This document shows positions 17,057-26,786 of a stretch of DNA of 64,000 nt, piece by piece. The translations under genes were made by a program, and so were the position numbers. The notes under the pieces are model-generated. The model had not been told where the DNA came from and did no database searches. It was given only the letters and a program-made list of their open reading frames with translations. Location: positions 1-64,000 of the forward strand of contig VHDE01000001.1 of assembly GCA_016871515.1 (NCBI GenBank), read 5' to 3'. This DNA comes from Verrucomicrobiota bacterium. Its GTDB lineage: Bacteria > Verrucomicrobiota > Verrucomicrobiia > Limisphaerales > SIBE01. Within the stretch, counting starts at the first letter, position 1; every line of letters begins with the position of its first letter.

Positions 17057-17911
17057 CTACCCAAAGCGAGCTGTCTCTTGTTCGACGCAATCTTGATAGG
17101 CTCGCCAAATCTGCGGCAGGAGCGGCGATCGTCGCAGTTCCACGCCGTCGAGCGCGACGATCTCGATGATTCCCAAGCTGCTGAACGTCACAAAGACGCC
17201 ATCAGCTTGTGTTAGCTCGGCGGGCTTGATGGTGACTTCTTCGATGGCGAACGAAAGCGATTGGCAAAGTTCGATAACCAACTCACGAGTCACCCCCGCA
17301 AGGATGCCGCTCGCGAGCGGTGTCGTGCAGACGCGTGCGTCGCGAATCCAGAAAAGATTGCAGGAGGCCCCCTCGGCGATTTCTCCCTCCGTATTCAGCA
17401 GCAACGCTTCATCAGCGCTTTGCGCCTCTGCCTCAGCGCGCGCGAGGATTTGATGAAGTTTATTGCAGGTTTTGTAGTTTGCGACGGGATCCCCGGCAGG
17501 GACGCGCAACGTTGATGTGATGAGCCGCCATTGTGAAATCTGACCCTTCGCAGGAGCTGTCAGAGGATGGACTGTCATCACGAGCGTCGGTCGATCCGCG
17601 TCTTTGGTCGAATAACCTCGGATGCCCACTCCTCTCGAAAGTGTCATGCGCAGCACACACTCCGGGAGTTGGTTCTTTTGAATGAGCGCCTCGGCTTGTC
17701 TTTGCAGGGCAGCAGCCGAGAAAGGCAGACTAATCTTCAGAAATTCCGCGCCGCGTTCGATCCGCTGCAGATGCTGGCGCCAACGAAACGGACGGCCATT
17801 GTAAACACGAAGCGTTTCGAACAAACCGTCACCATACAGAAAGGACCGATCCAAGACTGACACCGTCGCTTCTGCCTCCGGCACGAGTTGCCCGTTGATG
17901 AACGCAAACAT
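17057..17911 (-). CDS. pabC: Aminodeoxychorismate lyase (PLP fold type IV)
   Basis: A 284-residue class IV PLP enzyme. It has the family start FINGQLVPEAEATVSVLDRS, GDGLFETLRVYNGRPF, the Lys-bearing NYKTCNKLHQILARAEA block, and SGILAGVTRELVIEL. The family also includes branched-chain and D-amino-acid aminotransferases. The call as 4-amino-4-deoxychorismate lyase, which releases pyruvate to give p-aminobenzoate for folate, rests mainly on the directly adjacent pabB, whose stop is only 6 nt upstream of this ATG. An in-frame TTG two codons earlier is the alternative start. Confidence 0.85.
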   Translation of the reverse strand: MFAFINGQLVPEAEATVSVLDRSFLYGDGLFETLRVYNGRPFRWRQHLQRIERGAEFLKISLPFSAAALQRQAEALIQKNQLPECVLRMTLSRGVGIRGYSTKDADRPTLVMTVHPLTAPAKGQISQWRLITSTLRVPAGDPVANYKTCNKLHQILARAEAEAQSADEALLLNTEGEIAEGASCNLFWIRDARVCTTPLASGILAGVTRELVIELCQSLSFAIEEVTIKPAELTQADGVFVTFSSLGIIEIVALDGVELRRSPLLPQIWRAYQDCVEQETARFG

Positions 17912-17917
17912 CGTCAA

Positions 17918-19396
17918 TTAACACCTGTTTCCGGATTCGTGTTCATTGGTGTCCATTCGTGGTTCCCATACGTTCCTCTCCATGGCGGCAATGAAGCCAC
18001 CAGCTTTGGCCAACGTTTCGTCGTACTCCGCCTCTGGGATCGAGTCGGCTACAATGCCGGCGCCGACATTGAAATAAGCCATCTGCTCGCGGCAAACCGC
18101 GGAACGGATGAGGATGCTCAACCGGCTTTCGCGGTTGAATCCAAGAAATCCAAGCGCGCCCGTGTACGGTCCGCGGGCGATGGGCTCCAATTCATCGATG
18201 ATTTCCATAGCCCGGAATTTCGGAGCGCCGGTGATGCTTCCGCCGGGAAAGCACGACGCGAAAGCCGCAAAGTGCGTGACGTCGCGACGAAGCTGGCCTT
18301 CGACAGTTGAGACTAAATGCTGGACTTGAGCAAAACGCTCGAGACGGACCAATTCGGGAACTTGCACTGAGCCAAAATCACAGACCTTGCCCAAATCGTT
18401 TCGGAGCAAATCCGTAATCATGACCAGCTCGGCCATTTCCTTGGGACTGGTTTGAAGTTCGTAGTTCAATTGTGCGTCGCGGTTCGGATCGGCCGAGCGC
18501 GGCCGGGTTCCTTTGATAGGGCGAGTCAAGATATGAGACCCGCTCAATTGCAGGAAAAGTTCGGGGGACGAAGAAGCAATTTGAAATTCGCCACAATCGA
18601 GAAACGCGGCAAACGGAGCGGGCGAAAACGCTGCGAGCCGTTGATATGTTTCCCACCCAGACCAAGGACATGGGACGCACAGCCGATGAGAAAGGTTCAC
18701 CTGATAAATGTCCCCCGCGCGAATGTAGCGTTGCGCCTGGTCGATCCAACCGAGAAAAGTGTCGCGAGAGATGTTGGACGTGACCGCTGCTCGTGCACGG
18801 AATCCGCAGCGTTCCATCTCCGAAAGTCGATCTGCAGACGCTGCGAAATCTTGGGCCGGTGCGGCGTTCAAGAGTTTTGCCCAATCATCAAGACGGCTTT
18901 TCGCCCGCGACTCATCACGCGACCCATCGACGTCCAAACCGGTCGAAACAATCCAGGTCTTTTCCAGCCGATGATCGAAGACCGTTATAGTGTCGTAGAA
19001 GCCGACGGCGCACTCCGGCAATTCCAGATCATTGATCGCGCGGCGGGAGAGTTTTGGTTCAACAAAACTCTTAAGGTCATATCCCCAAAAACCAAAACAG
19101 CCCCCCAGTGGATAAGGAAGGTCCATCTCGTCCAGTAGCTCGTAACGCGCCATCAGACTGTCGAGCGCGCGCCATGGATTGCCAAACTGAACATGGGTTT
19201 GCCCTCCAGAAACCAGTTCACAACGAGAACCGAAGGAACGGAAGCTCAGAAAAGGCCGCGCCGCGACAAACGAATAACGCGATTGCGGCGAGCCTGACCA
19301 GCCTCCTCGCAACAAAACCGTCCCCTGCCCCCGAAGTCGCTCGGTAAACGACTCAGGCGTGTGCGCAGTGGAAATCTGCTGAATGAGTGGAGGCAT
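17918..19396 (-). CDS. pabB: Aminodeoxychorismate synthase component I
   Basis: A ~492-residue chorismate-binding enzyme of folate synthesis. It adds ammonia to chorismate to make aminodeoxychorismate, which the neighbouring pabC product cleaves. The motif ILTRPIKGTRPR carries the PIKGT lysine that separates PabB from the PIAGT of anthranilate synthase. ITDLLRNDLGKV, FPGGSITGAPKFRAMEII and GAGIVADSIPEAEYDET complete the chorismate-binding domain. The ATG at 19396 (MPPLIQQIS) is preferred; the frame stays open 30 codons further up through a palindromic repeat. The last ~12 codons (MDTNEHESG) derive from a common intergenic repeat, so the native stop was probably overwritten. Confidence 0.92.
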   Translation of the reverse strand: MPPLIQQISTAHTPESFTERLRGQGTVLLRGGWSGSPQSRYSFVAARPFLSFRSFGSRCELVSGGQTHVQFGNPWRALDSLMARYELLDEMDLPYPLGGCFGFWGYDLKSFVEPKLSRRAINDLELPECAVGFYDTITVFDHRLEKTWIVSTGLDVDGSRDESRAKSRLDDWAKLLNAAPAQDFAASADRLSEMERCGFRARAAVTSNISRDTFLGWIDQAQRYIRAGDIYQVNLSHRLCVPCPWSGWETYQRLAAFSPAPFAAFLDCGEFQIASSSPELFLQLSGSHILTRPIKGTRPRSADPNRDAQLNYELQTSPKEMAELVMITDLLRNDLGKVCDFGSVQVPELVRLERFAQVQHLVSTVEGQLRRDVTHFAAFASCFPGGSITGAPKFRAMEIIDELEPIARGPYTGALGFLGFNRESRLSILIRSAVCREQMAYFNVGAGIVADSIPEAEYDETLAKAGGFIAAMERNVWEPRMDTNEHESGNRC

Positions 19397-19437
19397 GAGG
19401 GTGAGAGCCTTAATCTTTCTGCAGGAACCCGGCGGCA

Positions 19438-19458
19438 GGACAGGCGTCTCGCCTGTCC
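19438..19458. repeat. Short palindrome, second copy (GACAGGCG type)
   Basis: The same palindrome as at 17038-17056, in inverted form (GGACAGGCGTCTCGCCTGTCC). It sits between the end of the M16 peptidase gene and pabB and is translated if an upstream pabB start is used. Confidence 0.6.
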
Positions 19459-19482
19459 TGCCAAGTCTGTAGCGCAGACTTG

Positions 19483-20775
19483 TCAATCTGTGCGTTCACG
19501 CGACTTCCAGTCGTCCGCACGCAAGCACCGCCGCATGCCAGCGTCGGATTTCAAAGGGCTCACGAGCGCCAGGTTCAACCGATCCGGCCGAAAGAAATCG
19601 CGCGCGACGCTCCGAATCTGGCTTGCTTTTACGTCCCGCAGCTTCTGCTTGATCTCGGCGGCAGGGATGATTCGGCCGTAGCTCAGGAGCTGTTCCGCGG
19701 CCCACATCATTTGGTTTTCCGTGCTTTCCAGACCAAGGTCAATTTGGCCGATTACATAATCGCGGGCGCAACGCAGTTCAGCAGGCGTCACGAACTCGTC
19801 CATCAAACGCTGCAATTCTCGAATGATTAATTTCAGAGCCCTCGGCAGCTTGTCCGTATCCACGCCAGCAGAAATGTTCAAGGCCCCGACATCGTCGAAA
19901 AAACAAAGGGCGCTCGTGATTGAGTAAGCTAGACCGTGATCTTCCCGCACCACTTGAAACAGGCGCGAACTCATGTTTTCGCCGAGGACGGTGTTCAAGA
20001 GACGCAAAGCGAACCGGCGTTCATCATGCCGGGAACAAGTGCGGATTCCCAAGGCAAGCTGCGTTTGTTCGGCAGGCTTCGTGAAAAGGCAAATAGCAGG
20101 CTTGGTTTGTTTGTTGAATGCGGGAATAAACTTCGGCCGATTCCCGCAGAGAAAGTGACGCGCGAAACGGGACACAGCCTTCACGACTTTGTCGTGGTTC
20201 AAGTTGCCGGCCGCCGCCACGATTGTGCTGCTGCTGAGGTAATTGGTTGATCGATAGGCAAGAAGTTCTTCACGCGTCATCTTCTCGATGGTCTCGGCCG
20301 TGCCGGTCAAAGAACGGCCCAGCGGTTGATTGGGCCAGAGCATTTCATTCAACAATTCCTGCACGTGATGCTGAGGCTGGTCCAAATACATGGCCAATTC
20401 CTCTTTGATCACGTTGCGTTCCTTCGCGATCTCGACTGGGTCAAAGGTCGAATTCAGGAACATGTCCATCAAAACATCGAGCAGCTCCTGAAAGCGATCG
20501 TGCCGGGCTTTGGAGTAAAAGCAGGTCGTCTCCTCGGTCGTGAACGCGTTGAGGTAACCGCCAATGCCCTCAACGTCTTGGGAAATTTGCCGGGCCGAGC
20601 GAGCGCGCGTTCCTTTGAAAAGCAAATGTTCGATGAAATGCGAAACGCCGCAAAGGGAGGCCGGCTCATAACGTCCGCCAACCGCCACCCACATGCCCAG
20701 ACTTACACTGGCCATGTGCGGCATCGTGGCCGTAATGACGCTCAGGCCACTCTTGTGTCGAGAAACTTGATACAT
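19483..20775 (-). CDS. M16-family zinc metallopeptidase
   Basis: A 430-residue single-unit M16 peptidase (mitochondrial-processing-peptidase-like/PqqL type) with the inverted zinc motif HFIEH at about residues 46-50. The distal Glu is in the downstream IKEELAMY region. Both the N-terminal M16 domain and the C-terminal M16C domain (GLAYSITSALCFFDDVGA) are present. It has no signal peptide, so it is probably cytosolic. The C-terminal ~25 residues run into repeat-derived sequence. It lies upstream of pabB on the same strand, and nothing else links the two functionally. Confidence 0.88.
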   Translation of the reverse strand: MYQVSRHKSGLSVITATMPHMASVSLGMWVAVGGRYEPASLCGVSHFIEHLLFKGTRARSARQISQDVEGIGGYLNAFTTEETTCFYSKARHDRFQELLDVLMDMFLNSTFDPVEIAKERNVIKEELAMYLDQPQHHVQELLNEMLWPNQPLGRSLTGTAETIEKMTREELLAYRSTNYLSSSTIVAAAGNLNHDKVVKAVSRFARHFLCGNRPKFIPAFNKQTKPAICLFTKPAEQTQLALGIRTCSRHDERRFALRLLNTVLGENMSSRLFQVVREDHGLAYSITSALCFFDDVGALNISAGVDTDKLPRALKLIIRELQRLMDEFVTPAELRCARDYVIGQIDLGLESTENQMMWAAEQLLSYGRIIPAAEIKQKLRDVKASQIRSVARDFFRPDRLNLALVSPLKSDAGMRRCLRADDWKSRERTD

Positions 20776-20869
20776 TGTTGCGCCGTTACATCGTTAAATG
20801 GTTGCAAAGTTAAATGCGGGCAGTCCTGCTAATTCGTGCCCATCCGTGGTTGGACTAAAGTTGGCAGCG

Positions 20870-21550
20870 TTAAGCAAACGCTTTGGGCACAGTTTCCGGC
20901 GGACCGACGCGGCGCATATAATCGAGGATCAAGGAAATCGCTTCTTCGGGACTATCGGCAACCGTGAACAAATCCAAATCCCCGCGGCTGATGAAACCTT
21001 CCTTTTCTAACATCGCTTTCATCCATTTGATGAGACCCGACCAATAATCCTTGCCGTAAAGGATCAACGGGAAGCGAGAGATGCGATGCGTTTGAACCAG
21101 CGTGATCACTTCAAAGAACTCGTCGAGCGTGCCATATCCTCCGGGCATGAAAACAAAAGCAAGGCTGTACTTCACGAAGCAGACCTTGCGGGAAAAAAAG
21201 TAATGAAAGTTGATCGGGACATTCGCGAAGCGGTTCCCCTTTTGCTCGAACGGCAACTCGATGTTTAGCCCGACCGATTTGCCTTTGCCTTCGGTGGCGC
21301 CGCGATTGGCCGCTTCCATGATGCCCGGTCCTCCGCCCGTGATAACAGCCAAGTGATGTTTGGCCAGCCCTTTCGCGAGTGCGACGGCGGCGTGATAGTA
21401 CGGGTCGCTCGGCGGCGTGCGAGCCGAACCAAAAATCGTGACGGCGGGACCGACTTTGGACAACGTTTCGAACGAGTCCACAAACTCGGCCATGATGCGG
21501 AAAATGCGCCACGGATCTTCGCGGGTGAACCCTTCTGGTTTGCTGTTCAT
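20870..21550 (-). CDS. LOG-family protein (lysine decarboxylase-like Rossmann fold)
   Basis: A ~226-residue protein of the LOG/TIGR00730 family. It has the phosphoribohydrolase motif TGGGPGIMEAANRGA and the PGGYGTLDEFFEV motif, which bind nucleotide 5'-monophosphates. Characterised members release cytokinin bases or hydrolyse purine nucleoside monophosphates; the former annotation as lysine decarboxylase is obsolete. The ATG at 21550 (MNSKPEGFTREDPWR) is chosen because the upstream extension runs through the nrdJ terminator hairpin. It lies downstream of nrdJ on the same strand but beyond that terminator. Confidence 0.9.
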   Translation of the reverse strand: MNSKPEGFTREDPWRIFRIMAEFVDSFETLSKVGPAVTIFGSARTPPSDPYYHAAVALAKGLAKHHLAVITGGGPGIMEAANRGATEGKGKSVGLNIELPFEQKGNRFANVPINFHYFFSRKVCFVKYSLAFVFMPGGYGTLDEFFEVITLVQTHRISRFPLILYGKDYWSGLIKWMKAMLEKEGFISRGDLDLFTVADSPEEAISLILDYMRRVGPPETVPKAFA

Positions 21551-21583
21551 AAGCCGCAGAGTATTCCGGTTTTGAAAATGAAA

Positions 21584-21611
21584 ACAAGCCGAGGATTGCT
21601 CCCCGGCTTGT
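21584..21611 (-). terminator. Rho-independent terminator of nrdJ
   Basis: A stem of ACAAGCC-GGGG/CCTC-GGCTTGT type with a 6-nt loop, followed on the minus strand by TTTT. It lies 20 nt after the nrdJ stop and before the LOG gene. Confidence 0.7.
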
Positions 21612-21630
21612 TTCGTTCCCAGGCGCCTCC

Positions 21631-24600
21631 TTATGAGCAACCTAAGCTCTCACCGCAATTGAGGCACTTGTAGCAGGCTCCATTTCGAACCGCCACATGG
21701 CCGCAACTCGGACAGGTGGGAGCGTCTTGTTGGAAATGAGCGATCGAATCGCTGAGGCTGGTAACTTCACGGTGACTATGGGCGCCTCCGTTACCTTGAT
21801 GTTTGCCGTTTCCATTTCCATTTCCATTGGTCAGCGGAGAAACCGTGGCCGGTTTCAAAGCAAAAGCAGTGTCGGATTCTTCAGAGAGCGGCAGTTCCGG
21901 AACCGGCCGGTTTACTTTTTTTTTGATTTCTTCGAGCAATCCAGGAATCGCAAGTTCTGGTTGATTCCGGTTGGGACTGTTAGCCTCGCGGTAACCCGGA
22001 ATAAACTGCAACGCCATCCAGCGAAATACGTAATCGGTGATGGAAGCCGCATTTCGAATTTCGGGATTCTTGGTGAAGCCCGAAGGTTCGAAACGTTGAT
22101 GCGCAAATTTCTTCACTAACGCTTCCAACGGCACGCCGTATTGCAGGGCCATGCTCGTCAGCGTGCCGATGCTGTCCATCAAACCACCGATGGTGGAACC
22201 TTCCTTCGCCATCGTGATGAACAATTCGCCAGGCTGGCTATCCTCGAAAAGGCCAACCGTCAGATAGCCTTCATGACCGGCAATATCGAATTTATGCGTA
22301 ATGGCCGTGCGTGTTTCGGGCAAACGACGGCGCAACGGCTGGCCCGCTTGCTCACGCCATTTGACCACCTCGGCCTCGAGTTCCTTAATCTTCGCCAATT
22401 CACTCGAAGGCTCGGTGGTGGCATTCGCGCCTTCGTTGGTCTTCTTGGTGTTTAATGGCTGCGAACGCTTCGAGCCGTCGCGGTAAATGGCGACGCATTT
22501 CAATCCCATCTTCCAGGCTTGAATGTAGGCGTCCGCAATGTCGCCAACCGTGCATTCATTGGGCAAGTTGACCGTCTTCGAAATGGCGCCACTGATGAAC
22601 GGCTGAGCGGCGCCCATCATCTTCAGGTGGGCTCGATAATGGATGCTGCGCTTGCCACGATGCGCTTTGAAAGCGCAATCAAAGACCTCGAGATCTTCGG
22701 CCTTGAGACCGCTCCGGATGGTTTCGCCATTTTCCTCGACATCCTCGATGGTGTCGAACTTCTCCACGTGATCCACAATTGCTTTGATCTGTTCGGGGGT
22801 GTAATTCAGCCGCTCAAGTGCGTCAGGCACGGTGCGATTGACAATCTTTAACATCCCGCCACCCGCGAGGAGCTTGTACTTGACCAACGCGATGTCCGGT
22901 TCAACGCCCGTTGTATCGCAGTCCATCAGAAAGGCGATGGTGCCGGTCGGGGCGAGAACAGTGACTTGGGCATTGCGATAGCCGCAGGCCTTTCCGCGTT
23001 CCAAGGCGCGGTCCCAGCACTTGCGCGCTTCCTCTTTCAGATAGTCAAACTCTCGGCTGGGTTGAATGTCTTCGACCGCGTCGCGATGAAGTTTGATCAC
23101 ACCTAGCATCGATTCGACATTGTCTTTGGATAACGGTTTTTCCACGCCTGCGCAGCGCGCATCGTGATACCCTTTGAAAGAGCCGAGTGTGGCGGCGATA
23201 GTCGCGGATTGTTCGTAAGCGTGGCCGGTCAAGACAGCGGTAATGGCTCCCGCCAAAGCGCGTCCTTGATCCGAATCATAAGGCAACCCGTAGCTCATGA
23301 TGAGCGAACCGAGATTCGCATAGCCGAGTCCGAGGGTGCGGAAGATGTGGGAATTCTCAGCAATCTCCTGCGTGGGATAACTGGCATTATCAACCAGAAT
23401 ATCTTGAGCGGTGATGAAAATCCGGACGGCCGCCTTGAAGCGCTCGACATCAAAAACACCGTCGGAGCGTTTGAACTTCATCAAGTTCAGTGACGCCAAA
23501 TTGCACGCGGTGTTGTTCAAGAACACATACTCCGAGCAAGGATTGGTGGAATGAATCGGCTCCGTGCCCTTGCACGTATGCCATTTTTGGATGGCGCCGT
23601 CATATTGCAGGCCGGGATCGCCGCAAATCCAAGTCCCTTCAGCGATTTTGTTGAGCAGCGTGCGCGCGTCCTTTTTATGCAGCGGTTTGCCGGTGGTCAC
23701 AGAGCGGGTCCACCATTCCTTGCCCTCGAGAGCCGCGTGCATGAATTCGTCGCTCGCTCGCACGGAAAGGTTCTCGTTTTGGTACATGACGCTGCCGTAA
23801 GCTTCGCCATTGTAAGAACCGCTATAACCCTGTTCAATGAGCGCCCAAGCCTTTTTCTCTTCCTTTTGTTTTGCCTCGATGAACTCTTCGATGTCGCCAT
23901 GCCAATCTTTCAACGTGTTCATCTTGGCGGCGCGGCGGGTTTTTCCGCCAGACTTCACGACGTTGGCAATTTGATCATAGACTTTGAGGAAGGAGAGGGG
24001 ACCGCTGGGACGACCGCCTCCGCTCAGTTTTTCTTTGCTGGAGCGAATTGGCGAAAGATCAGTGCCGGTTCCAGAGCCATACTTGAAGAGCATCGCTTCG
24101 CTGTAAGCCAAGCGCATGATGTCTTCCATGTTGTCTTCGACCGACTGAATGAAACAGGCGCTGGCTTGGGGATATTCATATTGCGTCTTGGCGCGTTCGC
24201 CCGCTCCTGTTTGGCGGTTATAAAACCAATTGCCCCGGGCGGAATTCTTGCCTGCTCCATATTGATGATAAAGACCGATGTTAAACCAAACCGGCGAATT
24301 GAATGCGCCATATTGATTAATACACAGCCAAGTTAAGTCGTCGTGGAACACTTCCCCCTCAGCCTTCGTGAAGTAACCATCCTGAACGCCCCAATCGGCA
24401 ATCGTGCGACAAACGCGGTGGATCAACTGACGAACAGAGGTTTCGCGCTCGGATGTGTTTTGTTCGCCATAAAAATATTTGGAAACAACAACTTTAGTTG
24501 CCAGGACGGACCAAGATTTCGGGATCTCGACATTTTCCTGCTTGAAGATCACTTTGCCGCCGTCATCTGTGATCTCAGCCGTGCGCTTGTCCCATTCAAT

Positions 24601-24744
24601 TTGATCGAACGGCTTGACTTTCGGATCACTAAAAACCCGCTTCTTGGAGGTTATCTTGCCCCGTGGGCGGCGATGGGAAACAACCGCACGGCTGCGACGA
24701 TTCTGGGTAGGAACGGGCAGGACTGGATCGCGGGCGTCAATCAT
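21631..24744 (-). CDS. nrdJ: Adenosylcobalamin-dependent ribonucleoside-diphosphate reductase (class II)
   Basis: A 1037-residue class II ribonucleotide reductase that reduces ribonucleotides to deoxyribonucleotides using the radical from adenosylcobalamin, so it needs no oxygen. Seen are AFNSPVWFNIG, the catalytic TNPCSEY with NLASLNLMKF, and APTGTIAFLMDCDTTGVEPD. There is no ATP cone at the N-terminus. The C-terminus after residue 930 is a Gly/Asn-rich linker and a zinc-ribbon-like Cys cluster (CPSCG...CYKCLNCG) that probably recycles the active-site disulfide. It stands alone, with a candidate NrdR box upstream and a terminator downstream. No B12 riboswitch is visible. Confidence 0.95.
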   Translation of the reverse strand: MIDARDPVLPVPTQNRRSRAVVSHRRPRGKITSKKRVFSDPKVKPFDQIEWDKRTAEITDDGGKVIFKQENVEIPKSWSVLATKVVVSKYFYGEQNTSERETSVRQLIHRVCRTIADWGVQDGYFTKAEGEVFHDDLTWLCINQYGAFNSPVWFNIGLYHQYGAGKNSARGNWFYNRQTGAGERAKTQYEYPQASACFIQSVEDNMEDIMRLAYSEAMLFKYGSGTGTDLSPIRSSKEKLSGGGRPSGPLSFLKVYDQIANVVKSGGKTRRAAKMNTLKDWHGDIEEFIEAKQKEEKKAWALIEQGYSGSYNGEAYGSVMYQNENLSVRASDEFMHAALEGKEWWTRSVTTGKPLHKKDARTLLNKIAEGTWICGDPGLQYDGAIQKWHTCKGTEPIHSTNPCSEYVFLNNTACNLASLNLMKFKRSDGVFDVERFKAAVRIFITAQDILVDNASYPTQEIAENSHIFRTLGLGYANLGSLIMSYGLPYDSDQGRALAGAITAVLTGHAYEQSATIAATLGSFKGYHDARCAGVEKPLSKDNVESMLGVIKLHRDAVEDIQPSREFDYLKEEARKCWDRALERGKACGYRNAQVTVLAPTGTIAFLMDCDTTGVEPDIALVKYKLLAGGGMLKIVNRTVPDALERLNYTPEQIKAIVDHVEKFDTIEDVEENGETIRSGLKAEDLEVFDCAFKAHRGKRSIHYRAHLKMMGAAQPFISGAISKTVNLPNECTVGDIADAYIQAWKMGLKCVAIYRDGSKRSQPLNTKKTNEGANATTEPSSELAKIKELEAEVVKWREQAGQPLRRRLPETRTAITHKFDIAGHEGYLTVGLFEDSQPGELFITMAKEGSTIGGLMDSIGTLTSMALQYGVPLEALVKKFAHQRFEPSGFTKNPEIRNAASITDYVFRWMALQFIPGYREANSPNRNQPELAIPGLLEEIKKKVNRPVPELPLSEESDTAFALKPATVSPLTNGNGNGNGKHQGNGGAHSHREVTSLSDSIAHFQQDAPTCPSCGHVAVRNGACYKCLNCGESLGCS

Positions 24745-24911
24745 GGTTGGTCTGGGTTAAGGCTTGGTTCAAGTTTGTGAGATGAATTTCGACTGAATAT
24801 TTGCAGTTGAAACATCTAAAATTCACGAATTACCCTCTGCTTTAACGAGATAGCTGAGCTCTTGCCTAAAGAGCTCATTACCCTATTAGTAGAGGAACGG
24901 AGGAAACGTAA

Positions 24912-24927
24912 ACACTATAGGTTGTGG
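24912..24927 (-). promoter_or_regulatory. Candidate NrdR box upstream of nrdJ
   Basis: Read on the minus strand, CCACAACCTATAGTGT has the CAC-A/T-A...T-GTG half-site pattern of NrdR-binding boxes and overlaps a TATAGT -10-like hexamer. It lies about 168 nt before the nrdJ start. Only one box is seen, whereas NrdR usually binds two, so this is tentative. Apart from this, 24745-25091 holds nothing recognisable. Confidence 0.3.
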
Positions 24928-25091
24928 TTGCAAGCTTTTTTTAAAAGTTGCGAGCGAACAAGCGAACAAAAGCGAACAAGACCGGCAAACGGACCACAGA
25001 TTGCGCGGATAATGCGGATAACAGAACTGATGCGTCTATGCTCCTCGCATTGTCGTGGTTCCCTTCAGATCCCCTGGCCACAAGGCACGCA

Positions 25092-26603
25092 TCATTTTCG
25101 ACGTTTGGAAGAGGGCACAAGGCGTTGCGGGCGCTTACGCTTTCGGATCGGTTCCACTGATTTGGGCCGAGGTTTTGGCGCCAAAATGATCGGACACCCT
25201 TCGAAGCCAAAGGCTCGACGCAACTCTTTCGTCAAATACTTGCTATAGGCATCGGAGAAAAGTTCGTCTCGATTGACGAAGAGCAAGAAGGTCGGAGGCC
25301 TTTCGCCAACTTGTGTCGCATAGAAGAATTTGAGGCGATGCCCTGCCGCGCTAATCGGCTGGCGCTGCTCGATGGCATCGTTCAACGTGCGATTGAGGAT
25401 CGCAGTGGGAATTCTTTGCTTGAGCTGCGCCGCCACATAACGGATGGCTTCGAGCAATCTCTCAAGGTGAAAACCGGATTTGGCCGAGGTGAAGATGACG
25501 GGGGCGTAGTCTAAAAAGAACAGATACTTTTGCACCCACTCGCCAAATTCAGCCAAGGTGGTCATCGATTGTTCACGCCGTTCTTTCTTATTGCGCCGTT
25601 CGATTTCTTCCTTGCGCGCTTTGGTGACGTTTTCGGCGACCAAATCCCATTTGTTGACCACGACAATGCAAGCCCTCCTTTCTTCAACAATTTTTCCGGC
25701 AACCTTTTTGTCCTGCGCTGTCACACCTGCTTCGGCGTCCAGCACGAGAATGGCAATATCGGAACGGGCAATTGAATCCTCGGTTCGTTTCACACTGAAG
25801 AATTCAATCGAATCATCGATACGCCGCTCCTGGCGCACGCCAGCCGTATCGATCAACACGTACCTCTGACGCACACCTTCTGTTTCTACGTCGAATGGAA
25901 CATCGATTGAATCGCGAGTCGTCCCGGGAATCGGAGTCACAATCACCCGCTCGGAACGTGTCAGCGCATTGATCAATGATGACTTGCCGACATTCGGACG
26001 ACCAACGATGGCCAACTTCAACGGATGTTCTGGCTCCGCTGCCTTTGGGTCTGCTTCCGCAGTTGCGTCCGAGATCGCGCGTTGTCCCACCTCTCTGGAC
26101 GGCAGCAAGCTGACGGCTGCCTTCATGAGCGGCTCGATTCCAATCCCATGAATCGCGCTCACCGGGAACGCGCTTTCGAAGCCTAACTCAGAAAACTCTC
26201 CCGCGCCTGCGTCCGCGCGGCTGTGATCGACCTTATTGATCGCAACGATGACCGGCTTGCCCGAAATTCGCAGGCGTTCGGCCACTTCACGATCGAGGGG
26301 AACGATTCCCTCGTGAACATTCACGACGAGAATAATGACCTGCGCCGCTTCGATGGCCAATTCCACCTGGTCCAGAGCGGCTTGGGCAATAACGTCCCTG
26401 GCTTTTTCTTTTCGCATCAACCCAATGCCGCCTGTGTCGGCCAAAGTGAATGGGCGGCCGTGCCATTCCGCTTCCGCCGTGACACGATCGCGCGTCACCC
26501 CAGGCTCGTCATGGACGATCGCAATGCGTTTTCCAACGATGCGGTTGAAGAGCGCCGATTTGCCGACGTTCGGCCGTCCCACGATAGCGATCAAATCTGA
26601 CAT
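25092..26603 (-). CDS. der: Ribosome-assembly GTPase Der (EngA)
   Basis: A 503-residue double GTPase needed for 50S subunit maturation. The two G domains have [12 protein letters not shown] (residues 8-19) with DTAG-type switches (LADTGGIG), and [12 protein letters not shown] near residue 205 with LIDTAGVRQ; both NKVD and NKWD specificity motifs are present. A KH-like C-terminal domain ends in [10 protein letters not shown]. After this there is a ~35-residue basic tail ([19 protein letters not shown]...). The start [11 protein letters not shown] is fixed by the first G1 motif. It is monocistronic, with dgt upstream across a repeat hairpin. Confidence 0.96.
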   Translation of the reverse strand: MSDLIAIVGRPNVGKSALFNRIVGKRIAIVHDEPGVTRDRVTAEAEWHGRPFTLADTGGIGLMRKEKARDVIAQAALDQVELAIEAAQVIILVVNVHEGIVPLDREVAERLRISGKPVIVAINKVDHSRADAGAGEFSELGFESAFPVSAIHGIGIEPLMKAAVSLLPSREVGQRAISDATAEADPKAAEPEHPLKLAIVGRPNVGKSSLINALTRSERVIVTPIPGTTRDSIDVPFDVETEGVRQRYVLIDTAGVRQERRIDDSIEFFSVKRTEDSIARSDIAILVLDAEAGVTAQDKKVAGKIVEERRACIVVVNKWDLVAENVTKARKEEIERRNKKERREQSMTTLAEFGEWVQKYLFFLDYAPVIFTSAKSGFHLERLLEAIRYVAAQLKQRIPTAILNRTLNDAIEQRQPISAAGHRLKFFYATQVGERPPTFLLFVNRDELFSDAYSKYLTKELRRAFGFEGCPIILAPKPRPKSVEPIRKRKRPQRLVPSSKRRK

Positions 26604-26657
26604 ATCTCAAAAATGGAGCAGAGCGAATCGGGATGAAAGCGGAACTTTTATCCATTC

Positions 26658-26736
26658 CTGGCAGGACAGCGCGTCCCGTCTGTCCCGCCTTTGGTGTGCG
26701 CAGATGCCAGACAGGCGGGATGCACTGTCCTGCCAG
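26658..26736. repeat. Inverted repeat, GGCAGGACAG...CTGTCCTGCC
   Basis: Arms at 26658-26684 and 26710-26736 match at about 24 of 27 positions. The unit is related to the sequence at 50672-50740, and a GGTTCATCG end (26739) recalls the CCCATGAACC family. It occupies the space between dgt and der. Confidence 0.6.
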
Positions 26737-26786
26737 ACGGTTCATCGAAAGGTTAACCGCCTATGGACGTCGCTAAACGCGCCTTG

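Noticed and set aside
24745..24911. B12 riboswitch upstream of nrdJ
   Set aside because: No B12-box-like sequence or matching fold was seen in the leader.
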